Below, in pieces: positions 1-8,532 of a DNA stretch of 64,000 bases. The position numbers and the translations under genes were made by a program. The stretch lies in assembly GCF_900107745.1 (NCBI RefSeq), contig NZ_FNRO01000003.1, positions 1 through 64,000 on the forward strand. Reading direction: 5' to 3'. The stretch is from Variovorax sp. YR216. GTDB taxonomy: Bacteria; Pseudomonadota; Gammaproteobacteria; Burkholderiales; Burkholderiaceae_C. The notes beneath the pieces are model-generated. The model saw only the letters and a list, made by a program, of their open reading frames with translations. It did not search any database and was not told where the DNA came from. Position 1 is the first letter of the stretch. Every line of letters starts with the position of its first letter.

Positions 1-150
1 GACAAGGAAATGGTCATGCCCGGCGACAACGTGTCGATCACGGTCAAGCTGATCGCTCCGATCGCCATGGAAGAAGGTCTGCGCTTCGCGATCCGCGAAG
101 GCGGCCGCACCGTGGGTTCGGGCGTCGTCGCCAAGATCCTCGACATCTGA
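1..150 (+). CDS. tuf: Elongation factor Tu, C-terminal end (partial)
   Basis: This is the last 49 codons of EF-Tu, the GTPase that brings aminoacyl-tRNA to the ribosome. The readable protein starts [13 protein letters not shown] and ends [16 protein letters not shown] before a TGA, which is the highly conserved beta-barrel domain 3. The 5' part lies outside the window. It sits 28 bases upstream of rpsJ on the same strand, the usual str/S10 junction in proteobacteria, so co-transcription with rpsJ is likely. Confidence 0.97.
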   Translation, partial: DKEMVMPGDNVSITVKLIAPIAMEEGLRFAIREGGRTVGSGVVAKILDI

Positions 151-178
151 TTCGAACGCTAGCTAGGAAGGAATCAAC

Positions 179-493
179 ATGGCCACCAAGCAAAAAATCC
201 GCATCCGCCTGAAGGCGTTCGACTACAAGCTGATCGATCAATCGGCCGCCGAGATCGTCGATACCGCCAAGCGTACCGGCGCCATCGTCAAGGGCCCGGT
301 GCCCCTGCCGACCCGCATGAAGCGTTTCGACATCCTGCGCTCGCCGCACGTCAACAAGACGAGCCGCGACCAGTTCGAGATCCGCACGCACCAGCGCCTG
401 ATGGACATCGTCGATCCGACGGACAAGACGGTGGACGCGCTCATGAAGCTCGACCTGCCGGCCGGCGTGGACGTCGAGATCAAGCTGCAGTAA
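179..493 (+). CDS. rpsJ: 30S ribosomal protein S10
   Basis: S10 is a small-subunit head protein, also known as NusE in transcription antitermination. The 104 residues match the family length (about 103). Conserved stretches are visible, including [15 protein letters not shown] near the start and [17 protein letters not shown] at the end. A strong ribosome-binding site (AGGAAGG at 166-172) precedes the ATG. Unlike most proteobacteria, where rplC follows directly, this gene is followed by a terminator-like hairpin (513-551) and two unrelated exported-protein genes, so it is probably transcribed with tuf and not with the other S10-operon genes. Confidence 0.98.
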   Translation: MATKQKIRIRLKAFDYKLIDQSAAEIVDTAKRTGAIVKGPVPLPTRMKRFDILRSPHVNKTSRDQFEIRTHQRLMDIVDPTDKTVDALMKLDLPAGVDVEIKLQ

Positions 494-512
494 GAGTTTT
501 CCCGCAGCCATG

Positions 513-551
513 AGAGCCCGTTCGCAGAAATGCGAGCGGGCTTTCTCTTTT
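513..551 (+). terminator. Rho-independent terminator after rpsJ
   Basis: A 12-bp stem (515-526 pairing with 531-542, one G-T wobble) closes a GAAA tetraloop at 527-530 and runs into the T-rich tract TTTCTCTTTT. It lies 20 bases after the rpsJ stop codon, oriented to end transcription coming from tuf-rpsJ. Its presence inside what is normally one continuous S10 operon is unusual. Confidence 0.85.
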
Positions 552-619
552 GTGGGGCCGAATATGGCATCCTAGAAAGGCACGGCAACCGGCCGTCGAG
601 ATCCTCTAGGGGCGCAGGG

Positions 620-2218
620 ATGAGTTACAGAACGTATTGGCAATTGGTCGTGGCGTCCGTGGCGTTGGTGCTTCTGGGGGGGTGCGGCGGAGGTGGCGGC
701 GGCGGAGGTGGCGTCTTCCTGCCGACGGCGGTCAGCTCCGTCACGCTCAGTGGCACTGCGACGTATGACTCGGTTCCCAATGAAACCGGGGCGCTCGTCT
801 ATGCCGCGACGACATCCAAGCCGATCCGCGGCGCAGCGGTCGACGTCCTGAGCGGTTTGACGCTCGTGGCCTCGACGACGACTGACGCCAACGGTGCGTA
901 TTCAGTGACGGTGCCCCCGAGCACGGGCTTGATCGTGCGCGTGAAGGCGCAGATGTCGCAAAGCGGCGCCGGGCCCAGTTGGGACGTCACGGTCCGTGAC
1001 AACACCAACTCGAATGCCATCTATGCGATGGAAACCCCGGCGTTTTCATCGGGCATCGCCGCATCTCTCACGAGAGACATCCATGCGCCGTCCGGATGGG
1101 GTGGATCGAGCTATGGATCAGCTCGCGTCGCCGGGCCGTTTGCACTCCTGGATACGGTCTACACGGCCCAGGCCAAGGTACTCTCGGTGGCGCCCTCGAC
1201 CGCATTTCCGTCGCTGCGCGTCTTCTGGAGCGTGAACAACGTTCCGGGCGGGAGCAATCCGGCCGTCGGCCAGATCGGGACGACCTTCTTCAGCAACGCA
1301 AGCGACGGCCGTGCCATCTACGTGCTCGGCAAGGAAGGCGTGGACACCGATGAGTACGATGCTTCGGTGATCGCGCACGAGTGGGGTCACTACTACCAAT
1401 CCGCATTCAGTCGCGACGATTCACCGGGAGGAAGTCATTCGATGAACGACCTCCTCGACCGGCGCGTCGCCTTCTCGGAGGGCTGGGGCAATGCATGGTC
1501 GGGGATCGCGCTCGAGCGAAGCAATTACACCGACTCAGTGGGCGCGGGGCAGGCATCGGGTTCGAACGTGAACCTGGCTGCCGGATTCAGTTCGGGCGCG
1601 GGCTGGTATCGCGAGGCTTCCATTCATTCGATCCTCTGGAATCTCAATAGCCAGATCGGATTCAAGGCGATCCACAACACGATGACCGGCTCGTTCAAGA
1701 GCGGGACCGCGGTGACGTCCATCCACCCCTTTGCGGCGGCCTTCTATGCGGTTGCCCCGGCAAACGCCTCGAACCTGAATGCCCTGCTGAGCGGCCAGTC
1801 GATCAGTCCCGTGGCGGATCCTTTCGGCGGATCGGAGACGAACAGTGGCGGCGTCTCCACCGCACTGCCGATGTACAACCAGGCAACGCCCGGTGCGTCC
1901 AATTCGGCTTGTGTGATCAATCAGGCCGGCACCGGGAACAAGCTCGGGAATTTCGCCTATCTGAGGTTCACCGTTCCCACTGGCGGCAACTACACCATCG
2001 CCGTCACTGGCACTTCGGCAACGGACCCGGATTTCGTGGTCTACCACGGTGGCCAGATTGCCGCGTCCGACGGACTGGGTTCCAGCGAAACGGCCGTTGT
2101 CGCCCTTCCGGCGGGCGAAAGCGTTCTAGTGATTACCGACTTCAACAACACTTCCCAGTCGACGGCGGCCTCGCCATCGGCGCAGACACCGACATGTTTT
2201 ACCGTCACCATCCAATGA
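620..2218 (+). CDS. Putative secreted lipoprotein with HEWGH zinc-metalloprotease motif
   Basis: A 532-residue protein inserted between rpsJ and rplC. The chosen ATG gives a clean lipoprotein signal: hydrophobic residues 9-19, lipobox L19-G-G-C22, then a glycine run. In-frame starts upstream would place charged residues before it. Residues around 60-125 resemble a carboxypeptidase-regulatory-like beta domain. The sequence VIAHEWGHYYQ holds H253, E254 and H257, and E287 in AFSEGWGNAW is 30 residues later, a spacing that fits a gluzincin zinc site. The C-terminal region from about residue 445 looks like a bacterial pre-peptidase-type beta domain. Proteolytic function and outer-membrane location are inferred. 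The stop overlaps the next start (ATGA). Confidence 0.75.
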   Translation: MSYRTYWQLVVASVALVLLGGCGGGGGGGGGVFLPTAVSSVTLSGTATYDSVPNETGALVYAATTSKPIRGAAVDVLSGLTLVASTTTDANGAYSVTVPPSTGLIVRVKAQMSQSGAGPSWDVTVRDNTNSNAIYAMETPAFSSGIAASLTRDIHAPSGWGGSSYGSARVAGPFALLDTVYTAQAKVLSVAPSTAFPSLRVFWSVNNVPGGSNPAVGQIGTTFFSNASDGRAIYVLGKEGVDTDEYDASVIAHEWGHYYQSAFSRDDSPGGSHSMNDLLDRRVAFSEGWGNAWSGIALERSNYTDSVGAGQASGSNVNLAAGFSSGAGWYREASIHSILWNLNSQIGFKAIHNTMTGSFKSGTAVTSIHPFAAAFYAVAPANASNLNALLSGQSISPVADPFGGSETNSGGVSTALPMYNQATPGASNSACVINQAGTGNKLGNFAYLRFTVPTGGNYTIAVTGTSATDPDFVVYHGGQIAASDGLGSSETAVVALPAGESVLVITDFNNTSQSTAASPSAQTPTCFTVTIQ

Positions 2219-2748
2219 TCGCGTCGGTTGCACGACAAAGCGCCCGCGCGTGCACGGCTGCGTTGCTGACGCTGGCGCTCCTTCCACTCACGAACGCCTG
2301 CGCCGATTCCGGCAAGACCGAGAAGAAGGCCGCCGGGCGCGCCGCCATGACAACTGCACCGATGAAGGCGAACGGCTCCGGCGTCGCGGTCAAGTATCGG
2401 GTCGAGGGAACGCCCCGGGTCGGTGCCGCCACGTCGGTCGTCCTGACCCTGGACGGCGTGACGGATCCGGCGGGCGCTTCGCTTCGTCTGCAGGCAGAGG
2501 GCGGCGTGGCGCTCGGGGCGACCGCGACAACGGTCGCGCTGCCGGCCGGGGCCGCTACGACTTTGACGATCGACGTGACGCCGACCGCGGAAGGCATCGG
2601 CTATGTCCATGTATTCACGACCCAGTACGGCGCGACCAGCGCGACGTCGATCCCTATCCAGGTGGGGAAGACCCCTGCGCAATCGCCCGCCAGTGATCTC
2701 AAGCAATCACCGGACGGCGAAAGAATCCGCTCGATGCAGGTGAAGTAG
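2215..2748 (+). CDS. Small exported protein of unknown function
   Basis: A 177-residue protein whose ATG overlaps the stop of the HEWGH lipoprotein by four bases, implying translational coupling and a shared role. The N-terminus (ARACTAALLTLALLPLTNACA) is a signal peptide; the position before the cysteine is not a classical lipobox, so cleavage by signal peptidase I at ACA/D is as likely as lipidation. The remainder is rich in Ala, Thr, Gly and Val and reads as one immunoglobulin-like beta domain (about residues 60-155). I do not recognise the family. It could be a partner or chaperone for the protease-like neighbour, but nothing in the sequence proves this. Confidence 0.65.
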   Translation: MIASVARQSARACTAALLTLALLPLTNACADSGKTEKKAAGRAAMTTAPMKANGSGVAVKYRVEGTPRVGAATSVVLTLDGVTDPAGASLRLQAEGGVALGATATTVALPAGAATTLTIDVTPTAEGIGYVHVFTTQYGATSATSIPIQVGKTPAQSPASDLKQSPDGERIRSMQVK

Positions 2749-2775
2749 CGGCTCTCCTCGGGCTGCTGCGCGTAG

Positions 2776-2805
2776 TTGCAGAGACTGCATAGGCCGGGAT
2801 ATAAT
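2776..2805 (+). promoter_or_regulatory. Sigma70-type promoter upstream of rplC
   Basis: TTGCAG at 2776-2781 and a perfect TATAAT at 2800-2805, 18 bp apart, lie about 150 bp before rplC. The predicted start near 2812 would give an untranslated leader of about 140 bases. This is the clearest promoter in the window and fits rplC-rpsQ being transcribed separately from tuf-rpsJ. Confidence 0.75.
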
Positions 2806-2903
2806 CGCCGGCTCTGCCTAAATTGCGCCTTGAGAGTCGCCTCGAAGGGGTCTCGAAAAGGGGATTTGCGCAGAACTTTATCAACCTTCTTTCGTACACC
2901 AAA

Positions 2904-2929
2904 CGCTGTCGCCAATTGAAGTGGCAGCG
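2904..2929 (+). promoter_or_regulatory. Possible leader hairpin just upstream of rplC
   Basis: CGCTG (2904-2908) pairs with CAGCG (2925-2929), and CCA with TGG closes the upper stem across a three-base bulge. It sits 12 bases before the GGAGA ribosome-binding site of rplC (2941-2945). In Escherichia coli the S10-operon leader is the target of L4 autoregulation; whether this structure has that role is inference only. Confidence 0.35.
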
Positions 2930-2951
2930 GCGGAAGTTTTGGAGAAAACCA

Positions 2952-3632
2952 ATGAGTCTGAGCAACTCCCTCGGGTTGCTGGGCCGCAAGGTGGGGATGA
3001 TGCGTCTCTTCACCGATGACGGGGATGCAGTTCCCGTCACGGTGGTGGATGTGTCCAACAACCGCGTGACCCAGATCAAGTCCCAAGAGAACGATGGCTA
3101 CGTCGCACTGCAAGTGACGTTCGGTTCGCGCAAGGCTTCGCGCGTGACCAAGCCCCAAGCCGGTCACCTCGCCAAGGCGGGCGTCGAAGCTGGCGAAATC
3201 GTCCGCGAATTCCGTGTGACGGCCGACGCCGCTGCCCAGCATCAGGCTGGCAGCGCCATCGCCGTGGGCAGCGTGTTCGCCGTGGGCCAGAAGGTCGATG
3301 TGCAAGGCACCTCGATCGGCAAGGGCTATGCCGGCACGATCAAGCGCCACAACATGGCTTCGCAGCGCGCGTCGCACGGTAACAGCCGTTCGCACAACGT
3401 TCCTGGCTCCATCGGCATGGCACAGGATCCGGGTCGCGTGTTTCCGGGCAAGCGCATGACGGGCCACCTGGGCGACGCCACCGTGACGACCCAGAACCTC
3501 GATGTGATCCGTATCGACGAAGCGCGTCAGTTGCTCCTGATCAAGGGTGCGATTCCGGGCTCGAAGGGTGGCTTTGTCACCGTGCGTCCGGCCATCAAGG
3601 CCAAGCCGCAAGCCGCAGAAGGAGCGAAGTAA
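2952..3632 (+). CDS. rplC: 50S ribosomal protein L3
   Basis: L3 binds 23S rRNA and nucleates large-subunit assembly near the peptidyl-transferase centre. The 226-residue product starts [20 protein letters not shown] and carries the conserved [13 protein letters not shown] and [14 protein letters not shown] segments of the central extension. The ATG at 2952 has GGAGA seven bases upstream and gives the normal N-terminus; the reading frame is open further upstream, but that region is the leader. The stop overlaps the rplD start by one base (TAATG). It begins the second transcript of the split S10 cluster. Confidence 0.98.
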   Translation: MSLSNSLGLLGRKVGMMRLFTDDGDAVPVTVVDVSNNRVTQIKSQENDGYVALQVTFGSRKASRVTKPQAGHLAKAGVEAGEIVREFRVTADAAAQHQAGSAIAVGSVFAVGQKVDVQGTSIGKGYAGTIKRHNMASQRASHGNSRSHNVPGSIGMAQDPGRVFPGKRMTGHLGDATVTTQNLDVIRIDEARQLLLIKGAIPGSKGGFVTVRPAIKAKPQAAEGAK

Positions 3633-4252
3633 TGGAACTCGAACTCCTGAACGAACAAGGCCAGGCCGCGTCGAAGTACGACGCGCCGGAAACCGTGTTC
3701 GGCCGTGACTTCAACGAAGACCTGGTTCACCAGATCGTTGTTGCCTACCAGGCCAATGCACGTCAAGGCACGCGCGCCCAGAAGGACCGCGAGCAGGTCA
3801 AGCACTCGACCAAGAAGCCGTTCAAGCAAAAGGGAACGGGCCGCGCCCGTGCCGGTATGACTTCCTCGCCGCTGTGGCGTGGGGGCGGCCGCATCTTCCC
3901 GAACATGCCTGACGAAAACTTCACGCAGAAGATCAACAAGAAGATGTACCGCGCCGGCATGGCGTCGATCTTCTCGCAACTCGCTCGCGAAGGCCGTCTG
4001 GCTGTGGTCGATTCGATCAAGGTCGATTCGCACAAGACCAAGGCGCTGGCCGCCAAGTTCAAGGCGATGAATCTCGAGTCCGTGCTCGTGATCGCCGAGG
4101 AAGTCGACGAGAACCTGTACCTGGCATCGCGCAACCTGGTGAACGTGCTCGTGGTCGAGCCGCGTTACGCCGATCCGGTTTCGCTGGTCCACTACAAGAA
4201 GGTGCTGGTCACCAAGGGTGCCGTCGACAAGCTCAAGGAGATGTTCGCATGA
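3632..4252 (+). CDS. rplD: 50S ribosomal protein L4
   Basis: L4 is a 23S rRNA-binding protein with a long loop reaching the exit tunnel. In E. coli it also represses its own operon by acting on the S10 leader. The 206 residues match the family length (about 201). The loop is recognisable by the [20 protein letters not shown] segment near residues 68-88. It is overlapped at both ends: one base with rplC and four with rplW (ATGA), so translation is coupled. Because rpsJ lies behind a terminator upstream, L4 feedback here could act only on rplC onward. Confidence 0.98.
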   Translation: MELELLNEQGQAASKYDAPETVFGRDFNEDLVHQIVVAYQANARQGTRAQKDREQVKHSTKKPFKQKGTGRARAGMTSSPLWRGGGRIFPNMPDENFTQKINKKMYRAGMASIFSQLAREGRLAVVDSIKVDSHKTKALAAKFKAMNLESVLVIAEEVDENLYLASRNLVNVLVVEPRYADPVSLVHYKKVLVTKGAVDKLKEMFA

Positions 4253-4584
4253 GCCGCATGAACCCTACTCCCGCACAGCGTCAGTTCGACGAAGGTCGCC
4301 TGATGAACGTGCTGGTCGCCCCGATCGTGTCCGAAAAGGCCACGATGGTTGGCGAGAAATCGAACGCAGTCACCTTCAAGGTGCTGCAGGACGCCACCAA
4401 GCCTGAGATCAAGGCGGCTGTCGAACTGATGTTCAAGGTCGAAGTCCAGGGCGTGTCGGTGCTCAATACCAAGGGCAAGACCAAGCGCTTCGGCAAGTCC
4501 GTCGGCCGCCGCGACAACGTTCGCAAGGCCTATGTGACGCTGAAGGCCGGTCAAGAGCTCAACCTCGTCGGGGAAGGCGCTTAA
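4249..4584 (+). CDS. rplW: 50S ribosomal protein L23
   Basis: L23 lies at the tunnel exit and docks trigger factor and SRP. The protein is 111 residues, slightly longer than the usual 95-100 because of an N-terminal lead ([18 protein letters not shown]) before the canonical [14 protein letters not shown]. The later in-frame ATG at residue 19 is an alternative start, but ATGA coupling to rplD favours 4249. The typical [20 protein letters not shown] segment is near the end. rplB follows after two bases. Confidence 0.96.
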   Translation: MSRMNPTPAQRQFDEGRLMNVLVAPIVSEKATMVGEKSNAVTFKVLQDATKPEIKAAVELMFKVEVQGVSVLNTKGKTKRFGKSVGRRDNVRKAYVTLKAGQELNLVGEGA

Positions 4585-4586
4585 TC

Positions 4587-5411
4587 ATGGCCGTCATCAA
4601 GCAGAAACCCACTTCGCCGGGCCAACGCGGCGCAGTGAAGATTTCGCGCGATCACCTCTACAAGGGTGCACCGCACGCGCCGCTGCTGGAATCGCAATTC
4701 CAGAAGGCCGGCCGCAACAATAACGGTCACATCACGACCCGTCACAAGGGCGGTGGCCACAAGCACCACTACCGCGTGGTGGACTTCGTGCGCAACAAGG
4801 ACGGCATCCCGGCCAAGGTCGAACGCATCGAGTACGACCCGAATCGCACCGCCCACATCGCGCTGGTGTGCTACGCCGACGGCGAGCGCCGCTACATCAT
4901 CGCCCCGCGCGGTCTGGAAGCCGGTGCCACGCTGCTGAGCGGTTCGGAAGCCCCGATCCGCGCCGGCAACACGCTGCCGATCCGCAACATTCCCGTGGGT
5001 TCGACGATCCACTGCATCGAGCTGCAGCCTGGCAAGGGCGCGCAGATCGCCCGCTCGGCCGGTACCTCGGCCACGCTGCTGGCCCGTGAAGGCGTCTACG
5101 CCCAGGTCCGCATGCGTTCGGGCGAAGTCCGCCGCGTGCACGTCGAGTGCCGCGCGACCATCGGTGAAGTCGCCAACGAAGAACACAGCCTGCGCCAGCT
5201 CGGCAAGGCCGGTGTGAAGCGCTGGATGGGCATCCGCCCGACCGTTCGCGGCGTGGTGATGAACCCGGTCGACCACCCGCACGGTGGTGGCGAAGGCAAG
5301 ACCGGCGAAGGCCGCCATCCTGTCGACCCGTGGGGCAACCTGACCAAGGGTTATCGCACCCGTAACAACAAGCGCACGCAGGTCTTCATCGTGTCGCGTC
5401 GCAAGAAGTAA
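4587..5411 (+). CDS. rplB: 50S ribosomal protein L2
   Basis: L2 is a primary 23S rRNA-binding protein needed for subunit joining and peptidyl-transferase activity. The 274 residues match the family length (273). The conserved C-terminal block [21 protein letters not shown] is intact, including the histidine implicated in activity, as are [18 protein letters not shown] and the basic C-terminus ending FIVSRRKK. It lies between rplW and rpsS in the standard order. Confidence 0.98.
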   Translation: MAVIKQKPTSPGQRGAVKISRDHLYKGAPHAPLLESQFQKAGRNNNGHITTRHKGGGHKHHYRVVDFVRNKDGIPAKVERIEYDPNRTAHIALVCYADGERRYIIAPRGLEAGATLLSGSEAPIRAGNTLPIRNIPVGSTIHCIELQPGKGAQIARSAGTSATLLAREGVYAQVRMRSGEVRRVHVECRATIGEVANEEHSLRQLGKAGVKRWMGIRPTVRGVVMNPVDHPHGGGEGKTGEGRHPVDPWGNLTKGYRTRNNKRTQVFIVSRRKK

Positions 5412-5421
5412 GGGATAGCAA

Positions 5422-5700
5422 ATGACTCGCTCTCTCAAGAAGGGTCCGTTCGTCGACCACCACCTCGTGGCCAAGGCCGACAAGGCTGTGACGACCAAGG
5501 ACAAGAAGCCGATCAAGACCTGGTCGCGTCGCTCGATGGTCCTGCCCGAGTTCATCGGCCTGACCATCGCCGTGCACAACGGCAAGCAGCACGTGCCTGT
5601 CTACATCACCGACCAGATGGTTGGCCACAAGCTCGGCGAATTTGCGCTCACGCGCACGTTCAAGGGGCACCCCGCGGACAAGAAAGTCCAGAAGAAGTAA
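5422..5700 (+). CDS. rpsS: 30S ribosomal protein S19
   Basis: S19 sits in the 30S head and contacts the A-site region with S13. The 92-residue product has the family hallmarks [14 protein letters not shown] at the N-terminus, [21 protein letters not shown] in the middle and [18 protein letters not shown] near the end. It is 10 bases after rplB with an AGGGA-type ribosome-binding site, and rplV follows after 9 bases. Confidence 0.98.
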   Translation: MTRSLKKGPFVDHHLVAKADKAVTTKDKKPIKTWSRRSMVLPEFIGLTIAVHNGKQHVPVYITDQMVGHKLGEFALTRTFKGHPADKKVQKK

Positions 5701-5709
5701 GGAACGACC

Positions 5710-6042
5710 ATGTCTGAAACACGTGCAGTCCTCCGCGGCGTCCGCCTTTCGGTCGATAAGGGCCGTCTGGTCGCCGACCTGATCCGCGGCAAGAAGGTCG
5801 ATCAAGCGCTCAACATCCTGCAATTCACGCAGAAGAAGGCCGCTGTGATCGTCAAGAAGGTGCTCGAGTCGGCCATCGCCAACGCCGAGCACAACGACGG
5901 TGCCGACATCGACGAACTGAAGGTCAAGACCATCTACGTCGAGCAAGGCGCCACGCTCAAGCGCTTCACCGCGCGCGCCAAGGGTCGCGGCAATCGCATC
6001 AGCAAGCCCACGTGCCATGTGTACGTGACGGTTGGCAACTAA
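5710..6042 (+). CDS. rplV: 50S ribosomal protein L22
   Basis: L22 is a globular rRNA-binding protein with a beta-hairpin lining the exit tunnel, a known site of macrolide-resistance mutations. The 110 residues match the family length. The conserved tail with [20 protein letters not shown] is intact, and the N-terminal part contains [28 protein letters not shown]-type site precedes the ATG. It lies between rpsS and rpsC as expected. Confidence 0.98.
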   Translation: MSETRAVLRGVRLSVDKGRLVADLIRGKKVDQALNILQFTQKKAAVIVKKVLESAIANAEHNDGADIDELKVKTIYVEQGATLKRFTARAKGRGNRISKPTCHVYVTVGN

Positions 6043-6057
6043 CAGGCTGGCAGAAAT

Positions 6058-6957
6058 ATGGGACAGAAAATCCACCCAACCGGCTTCCGCCTCGCGGTCA
6101 GCCGTAACTGGTCCAGCCGCTGGTACGCAAGCAACCGCGACTTCGCCGGCATGCTGGCCGAAGACATCAAGGTGCGCGAGTACCTGAAGAAGAAGCTCAA
6201 GAACGCATCCGTTTCGCGCGTGCTGATCGAGCGTCCCGCCAAGAACGCCCGCATCACGATCTACTCGGCACGTCCGGGCGTCGTGATCGGCAAGAAGGGC
6301 GAAGACATCGAGAACCTCAAGCGTGAACTCGGTCGCCAGCTCGGCGTGCCGGTCGCGGTCAACATCGAAGAAGTGCGCAAGCCCGAAATCGATGCCCAAT
6401 TGATCGCCGACAGCATCACGCAGCAGCTCGAGAAGCGGATCATGTTCCGCCGCGCCATGAAGCGTGCGATGCAGAACGCCATGCGTCTGGGTGCCCAGGG
6501 CATCAAGATCATGTCGGCCGGTCGCCTGAACGGCATCGAAATCGCGCGTACCGAGTGGTACCGCGAAGGTCGCGTGCCGCTTCACACGCTGCGCGCCGAC
6601 ATCGACTACGGCACCTCGGAAGCCAAGACCACCTACGGCGTCATCGGCGTCAAGGTCTGGGTCTACAAGGGCGACACGCTGGGTCGCAACGACCTGCCGG
6701 CCGTCGAAACGCCGCGTCCTGAAGAAGAGCGTCGCCCACGTGGCCCGCGTCGCGATGGCCGTCCTGGTGGCGACCGTCCCGGCTCTGACCGCCGTGGCCC
6801 GCGCGCCGGTGCCCGTGGCCCGATCGGTGGCAACACCGCTCCGGCCGATGGCAGCGACAAGCCCGCAGAAGCCGGCGGTGCAGACTCGAAACCCGCCGTT
6901 AAGCGCGTCCGCAAAGCCGCGCCCGCTGCAGCAGCGGACGGTGCCAAGACCGAGTGA
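6058..6957 (+). CDS. rpsC: 30S ribosomal protein S3 with long C-terminal tail
   Basis: S3 forms the mRNA entry site of the 30S subunit and contributes to helicase activity. The type-2 KH domain is clear ([20 protein letters not shown], with the GKKG loop), and the conserved C-domain [20 protein letters not shown] is present. At 299 residues it is about 65 longer than the E. coli protein. The extra tail after residue ~220 is low-complexity, rich in Arg, Pro, Gly and later Ala (blocks such as [14 protein letters not shown]). Long S3 tails are, to my knowledge, seen in related betaproteobacteria, so this may be lineage-typical. Confidence 0.97.
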   Translation: MGQKIHPTGFRLAVSRNWSSRWYASNRDFAGMLAEDIKVREYLKKKLKNASVSRVLIERPAKNARITIYSARPGVVIGKKGEDIENLKRELGRQLGVPVAVNIEEVRKPEIDAQLIADSITQQLEKRIMFRRAMKRAMQNAMRLGAQGIKIMSAGRLNGIEIARTEWYREGRVPLHTLRADIDYGTSEAKTTYGVIGVKVWVYKGDTLGRNDLPAVETPRPEEERRPRGPRRDGRPGGDRPGSDRRGPRAGARGPIGGNTAPADGSDKPAEAGGADSKPAVKRVRKAAPAAAADGAKTE

Positions 6958-6985
6958 TCGGTCTTAGAACTACGGAGTAACAAAC

Positions 6986-7402
6986 ATGCTGCAACCTGCA
7001 CGCAGAAAGTTCCGCAAGGAACAAAAGGGCCGCAACACCGGCATCGCGACCCGCGGCAACGCGGTTTCGTTCGGTGATTTCGGTCTGAAGTCGATCGACC
7101 GCGGCCGCCTGACGGCACGCCAGATCGAAGCCGCTCGTCGCGCGATCTCGCGTCACGTGAAGCGCGGTGGCCGCATCTGGATTCGTGTGTTCCCCGACAA
7201 GCCGATCTCCCACAAGCCCGCAGAAGTGCGGATGGGTAACGGCAAGGGCAACCCCGAGTACTACGTCGCCGAAATCCAGCCCGGCAAGGTGATCTACGAG
7301 ATCGTCGGCGTTCCCGAAGAACTCGCTCGCGAGGCCTTCCGTCTGGCCGCTGCCAAGCTCCCGCTGCGCACGACCTTCGTCGCACGCCAGCTCGGCGCCT
7401 GA
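6986..7402 (+). CDS. rplP: 50S ribosomal protein L16
   Basis: L16 organises the A site of the 50S subunit. The 138-residue product begins [17 protein letters not shown] and carries [24 protein letters not shown], which includes the arginine position hydroxylated by YcfD in other bacteria. Length is as in the family (136-138). It lies 28 bases after rpsC and 14 before rpmC. Confidence 0.98.
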   Translation: MLQPARRKFRKEQKGRNTGIATRGNAVSFGDFGLKSIDRGRLTARQIEAARRAISRHVKRGGRIWIRVFPDKPISHKPAEVRMGNGKGNPEYYVAEIQPGKVIYEIVGVPEELAREAFRLAAAKLPLRTTFVARQLGA

Positions 7403-7416
7403 TCGAGGAGAACACC

Positions 7417-7662
7417 ATGGCAACACGTAAGAAGAAGGACGCCGCGGCAACCGCCAAGACGTCGAAGGCCGCTGAGCTGCGCAACAAGGATGTTGCCGGC
7501 CTGCAAGCCGAAATCAAGGATCTGCAGAAGGCCCATTTCGGCCTGCGCATGCAGAAGGCCACGCAACAACTGTCGAACGTCGCAACGCTGCGCGTCACCC
7601 GTCGTGACATCGCACGTGCGAAGACCATTCTTGCTCAGAAGCAGCAAGAAGCCGCCAAGTAA
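7417..7662 (+). CDS. rpmC: 50S ribosomal protein L29, N-terminally extended
   Basis: L29 sits by the tunnel exit next to L23. The conserved core ([22 protein letters not shown], then [13 protein letters not shown]) starts near residue 20, and the first 19 residues are a Lys/Ala/Thr-rich extension, giving 81 residues against about 63 in E. coli. The ATG at 7417 has GAGGAG upstream (7405-7410), so the extension is probably translated. It is followed three bases later by the Shine-Dalgarno of rpsQ. Confidence 0.96.
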   Translation: MATRKKKDAAATAKTSKAAELRNKDVAGLQAEIKDLQKAHFGLRMQKATQQLSNVATLRVTRRDIARAKTILAQKQQEAAK

Positions 7663-7671
7663 GGAGTGACC

Positions 7672-7941
7672 ATGACGGAAGCTAAAAAGTCCCTCAAGCG
7701 CACCTTGATTGGCAAGGTGGTCAGCGACAAGCGCGCGAAGACCGTGACCGTTCTGGTCGAGCGTCGCGTGAAGCACGAGCTCTACGGCAAGATCGTCGCC
7801 AAGACGAGCAAGTACCACGCCCATGACGAAAAGGGCGAGTACAAGCTCGGCGACATCATCGAGATCACGGAAAGCCGTCCGATCTCGAAGACGAAGAACT
7901 GGGTTGTGACCCGCCTGGTCGAGAAGGCCGCCCTGGTCTGA
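7672..7941 (+). CDS. rpsQ: 30S ribosomal protein S17
   Basis: S17 is a primary 16S rRNA-binding protein of the 30S body. The 89-residue product contains [20 protein letters not shown] and [25 protein letters not shown], typical of the family. I chose the ATG at 7672 because AAGGAG at 7661-7666 is correctly spaced for it; a GTG at 7666 in the same frame overlaps that site. It ends the ribosomal cluster: a strong terminator follows and the usual next gene, rplN, is absent. Confidence 0.97.
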   Translation: MTEAKKSLKRTLIGKVVSDKRAKTVTVLVERRVKHELYGKIVAKTSKYHAHDEKGEYKLGDIIEITESRPISKTKNWVVTRLVEKAALV

Positions 7942-7965
7942 TCTCCGGCGAAGCAGCCAACGCAA

Positions 7966-7998
7966 AAGCGGCCCACAATGTGGGCCGTTTTTCTTTTT
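7966..7998 (+). terminator. Rho-independent terminator after rpsQ
   Basis: A GC-rich inverted repeat (7969-7977 with 7979-7987, CGGCCCACA/TGTGGGCCG) is followed by TTTTTCTTTTT. It is preceded by an A-run, so it could also work in the other direction. It ends the rplC-rpsQ transcript 15 bases before the peroxiredoxin start. Confidence 0.9.
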
Positions 7999-8012
7999 CA
8001 GGAGCACTTCAC

Positions 8013-8519
8013 ATGATCAAAGTTGGCGACACACTTCCTTCCGCAACGCTGCAGGAATACTCGGAAGTTGAAGGCGAGGGCTGCAGCATCGGCCCGAACC
8101 CCGTCGACGTGACCAAGGCAACGGCCGGCAAGACGATCGCGCTGTTCGCGCTTCCCGGCGCCTTCACGCCGACCTGCTCCGCCAAACATGTTCCCGGCTA
8201 CGTCCAGCACTTCGACGATTTCAAGTCCGCCGGCGTGGACGAGATCTGGTGCGTCAGCGTGAACGACGCCTTCGTGATGGGCGCTTGGGCTCGCGATCAG
8301 AAGACCGCCGGCAAGGTTCGCATGCTGGCTGACGGCAGCGGCGTGTTCGCGAATGCCACCGGGCTGACGCTCGACCTGACTGCGCGCGGCATGGGTGTGC
8401 GCAGCAACCGTTACTCGATGCTGGTGAAGGATGGCAAGGTTGCTTCGCTCAATGTGGAGGCGCCTGGCAAGTTCGAGGTGAGCGACGCGGATACGCTGCT
8501 CGCTCAAGCAAAGGGCTGA
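8013..8519 (+). CDS. Peroxiredoxin of the Prx5 type
   Basis: A cytosolic thiol peroxidase of 168 residues that reduces hydrogen peroxide and alkyl hydroperoxides using thioredoxin, glutaredoxin or glutathione. The Prx5 signature LPGAFTPTCSAKHVP carries the peroxidatic Cys55; the downstream ADGSGVFANATGLTLDL block is also typical. The ATG at 8013 has AGGAG at 8000-8004. The gene lies only about 15 bases past the rpsQ terminator, so its promoter must overlap the terminator or expression depends on read-through. It converges with the GNAT gene. Confidence 0.93.
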   Translation: MIKVGDTLPSATLQEYSEVEGEGCSIGPNPVDVTKATAGKTIALFALPGAFTPTCSAKHVPGYVQHFDDFKSAGVDEIWCVSVNDAFVMGAWARDQKTAGKVRMLADGSGVFANATGLTLDLTARGMGVRSNRYSMLVKDGKVASLNVEAPGKFEVSDADTLLAQAKG

Positions 8520-8532
8520 GGCTGGGGGAGCG

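Noticed and set aside
530..619. Extended N-terminus for the HEWGH lipoprotein
   Set aside because: It begins inside the rpsJ terminator and would bury the signal peptide; the ATG at 620 gives a proper lipoprotein signal.
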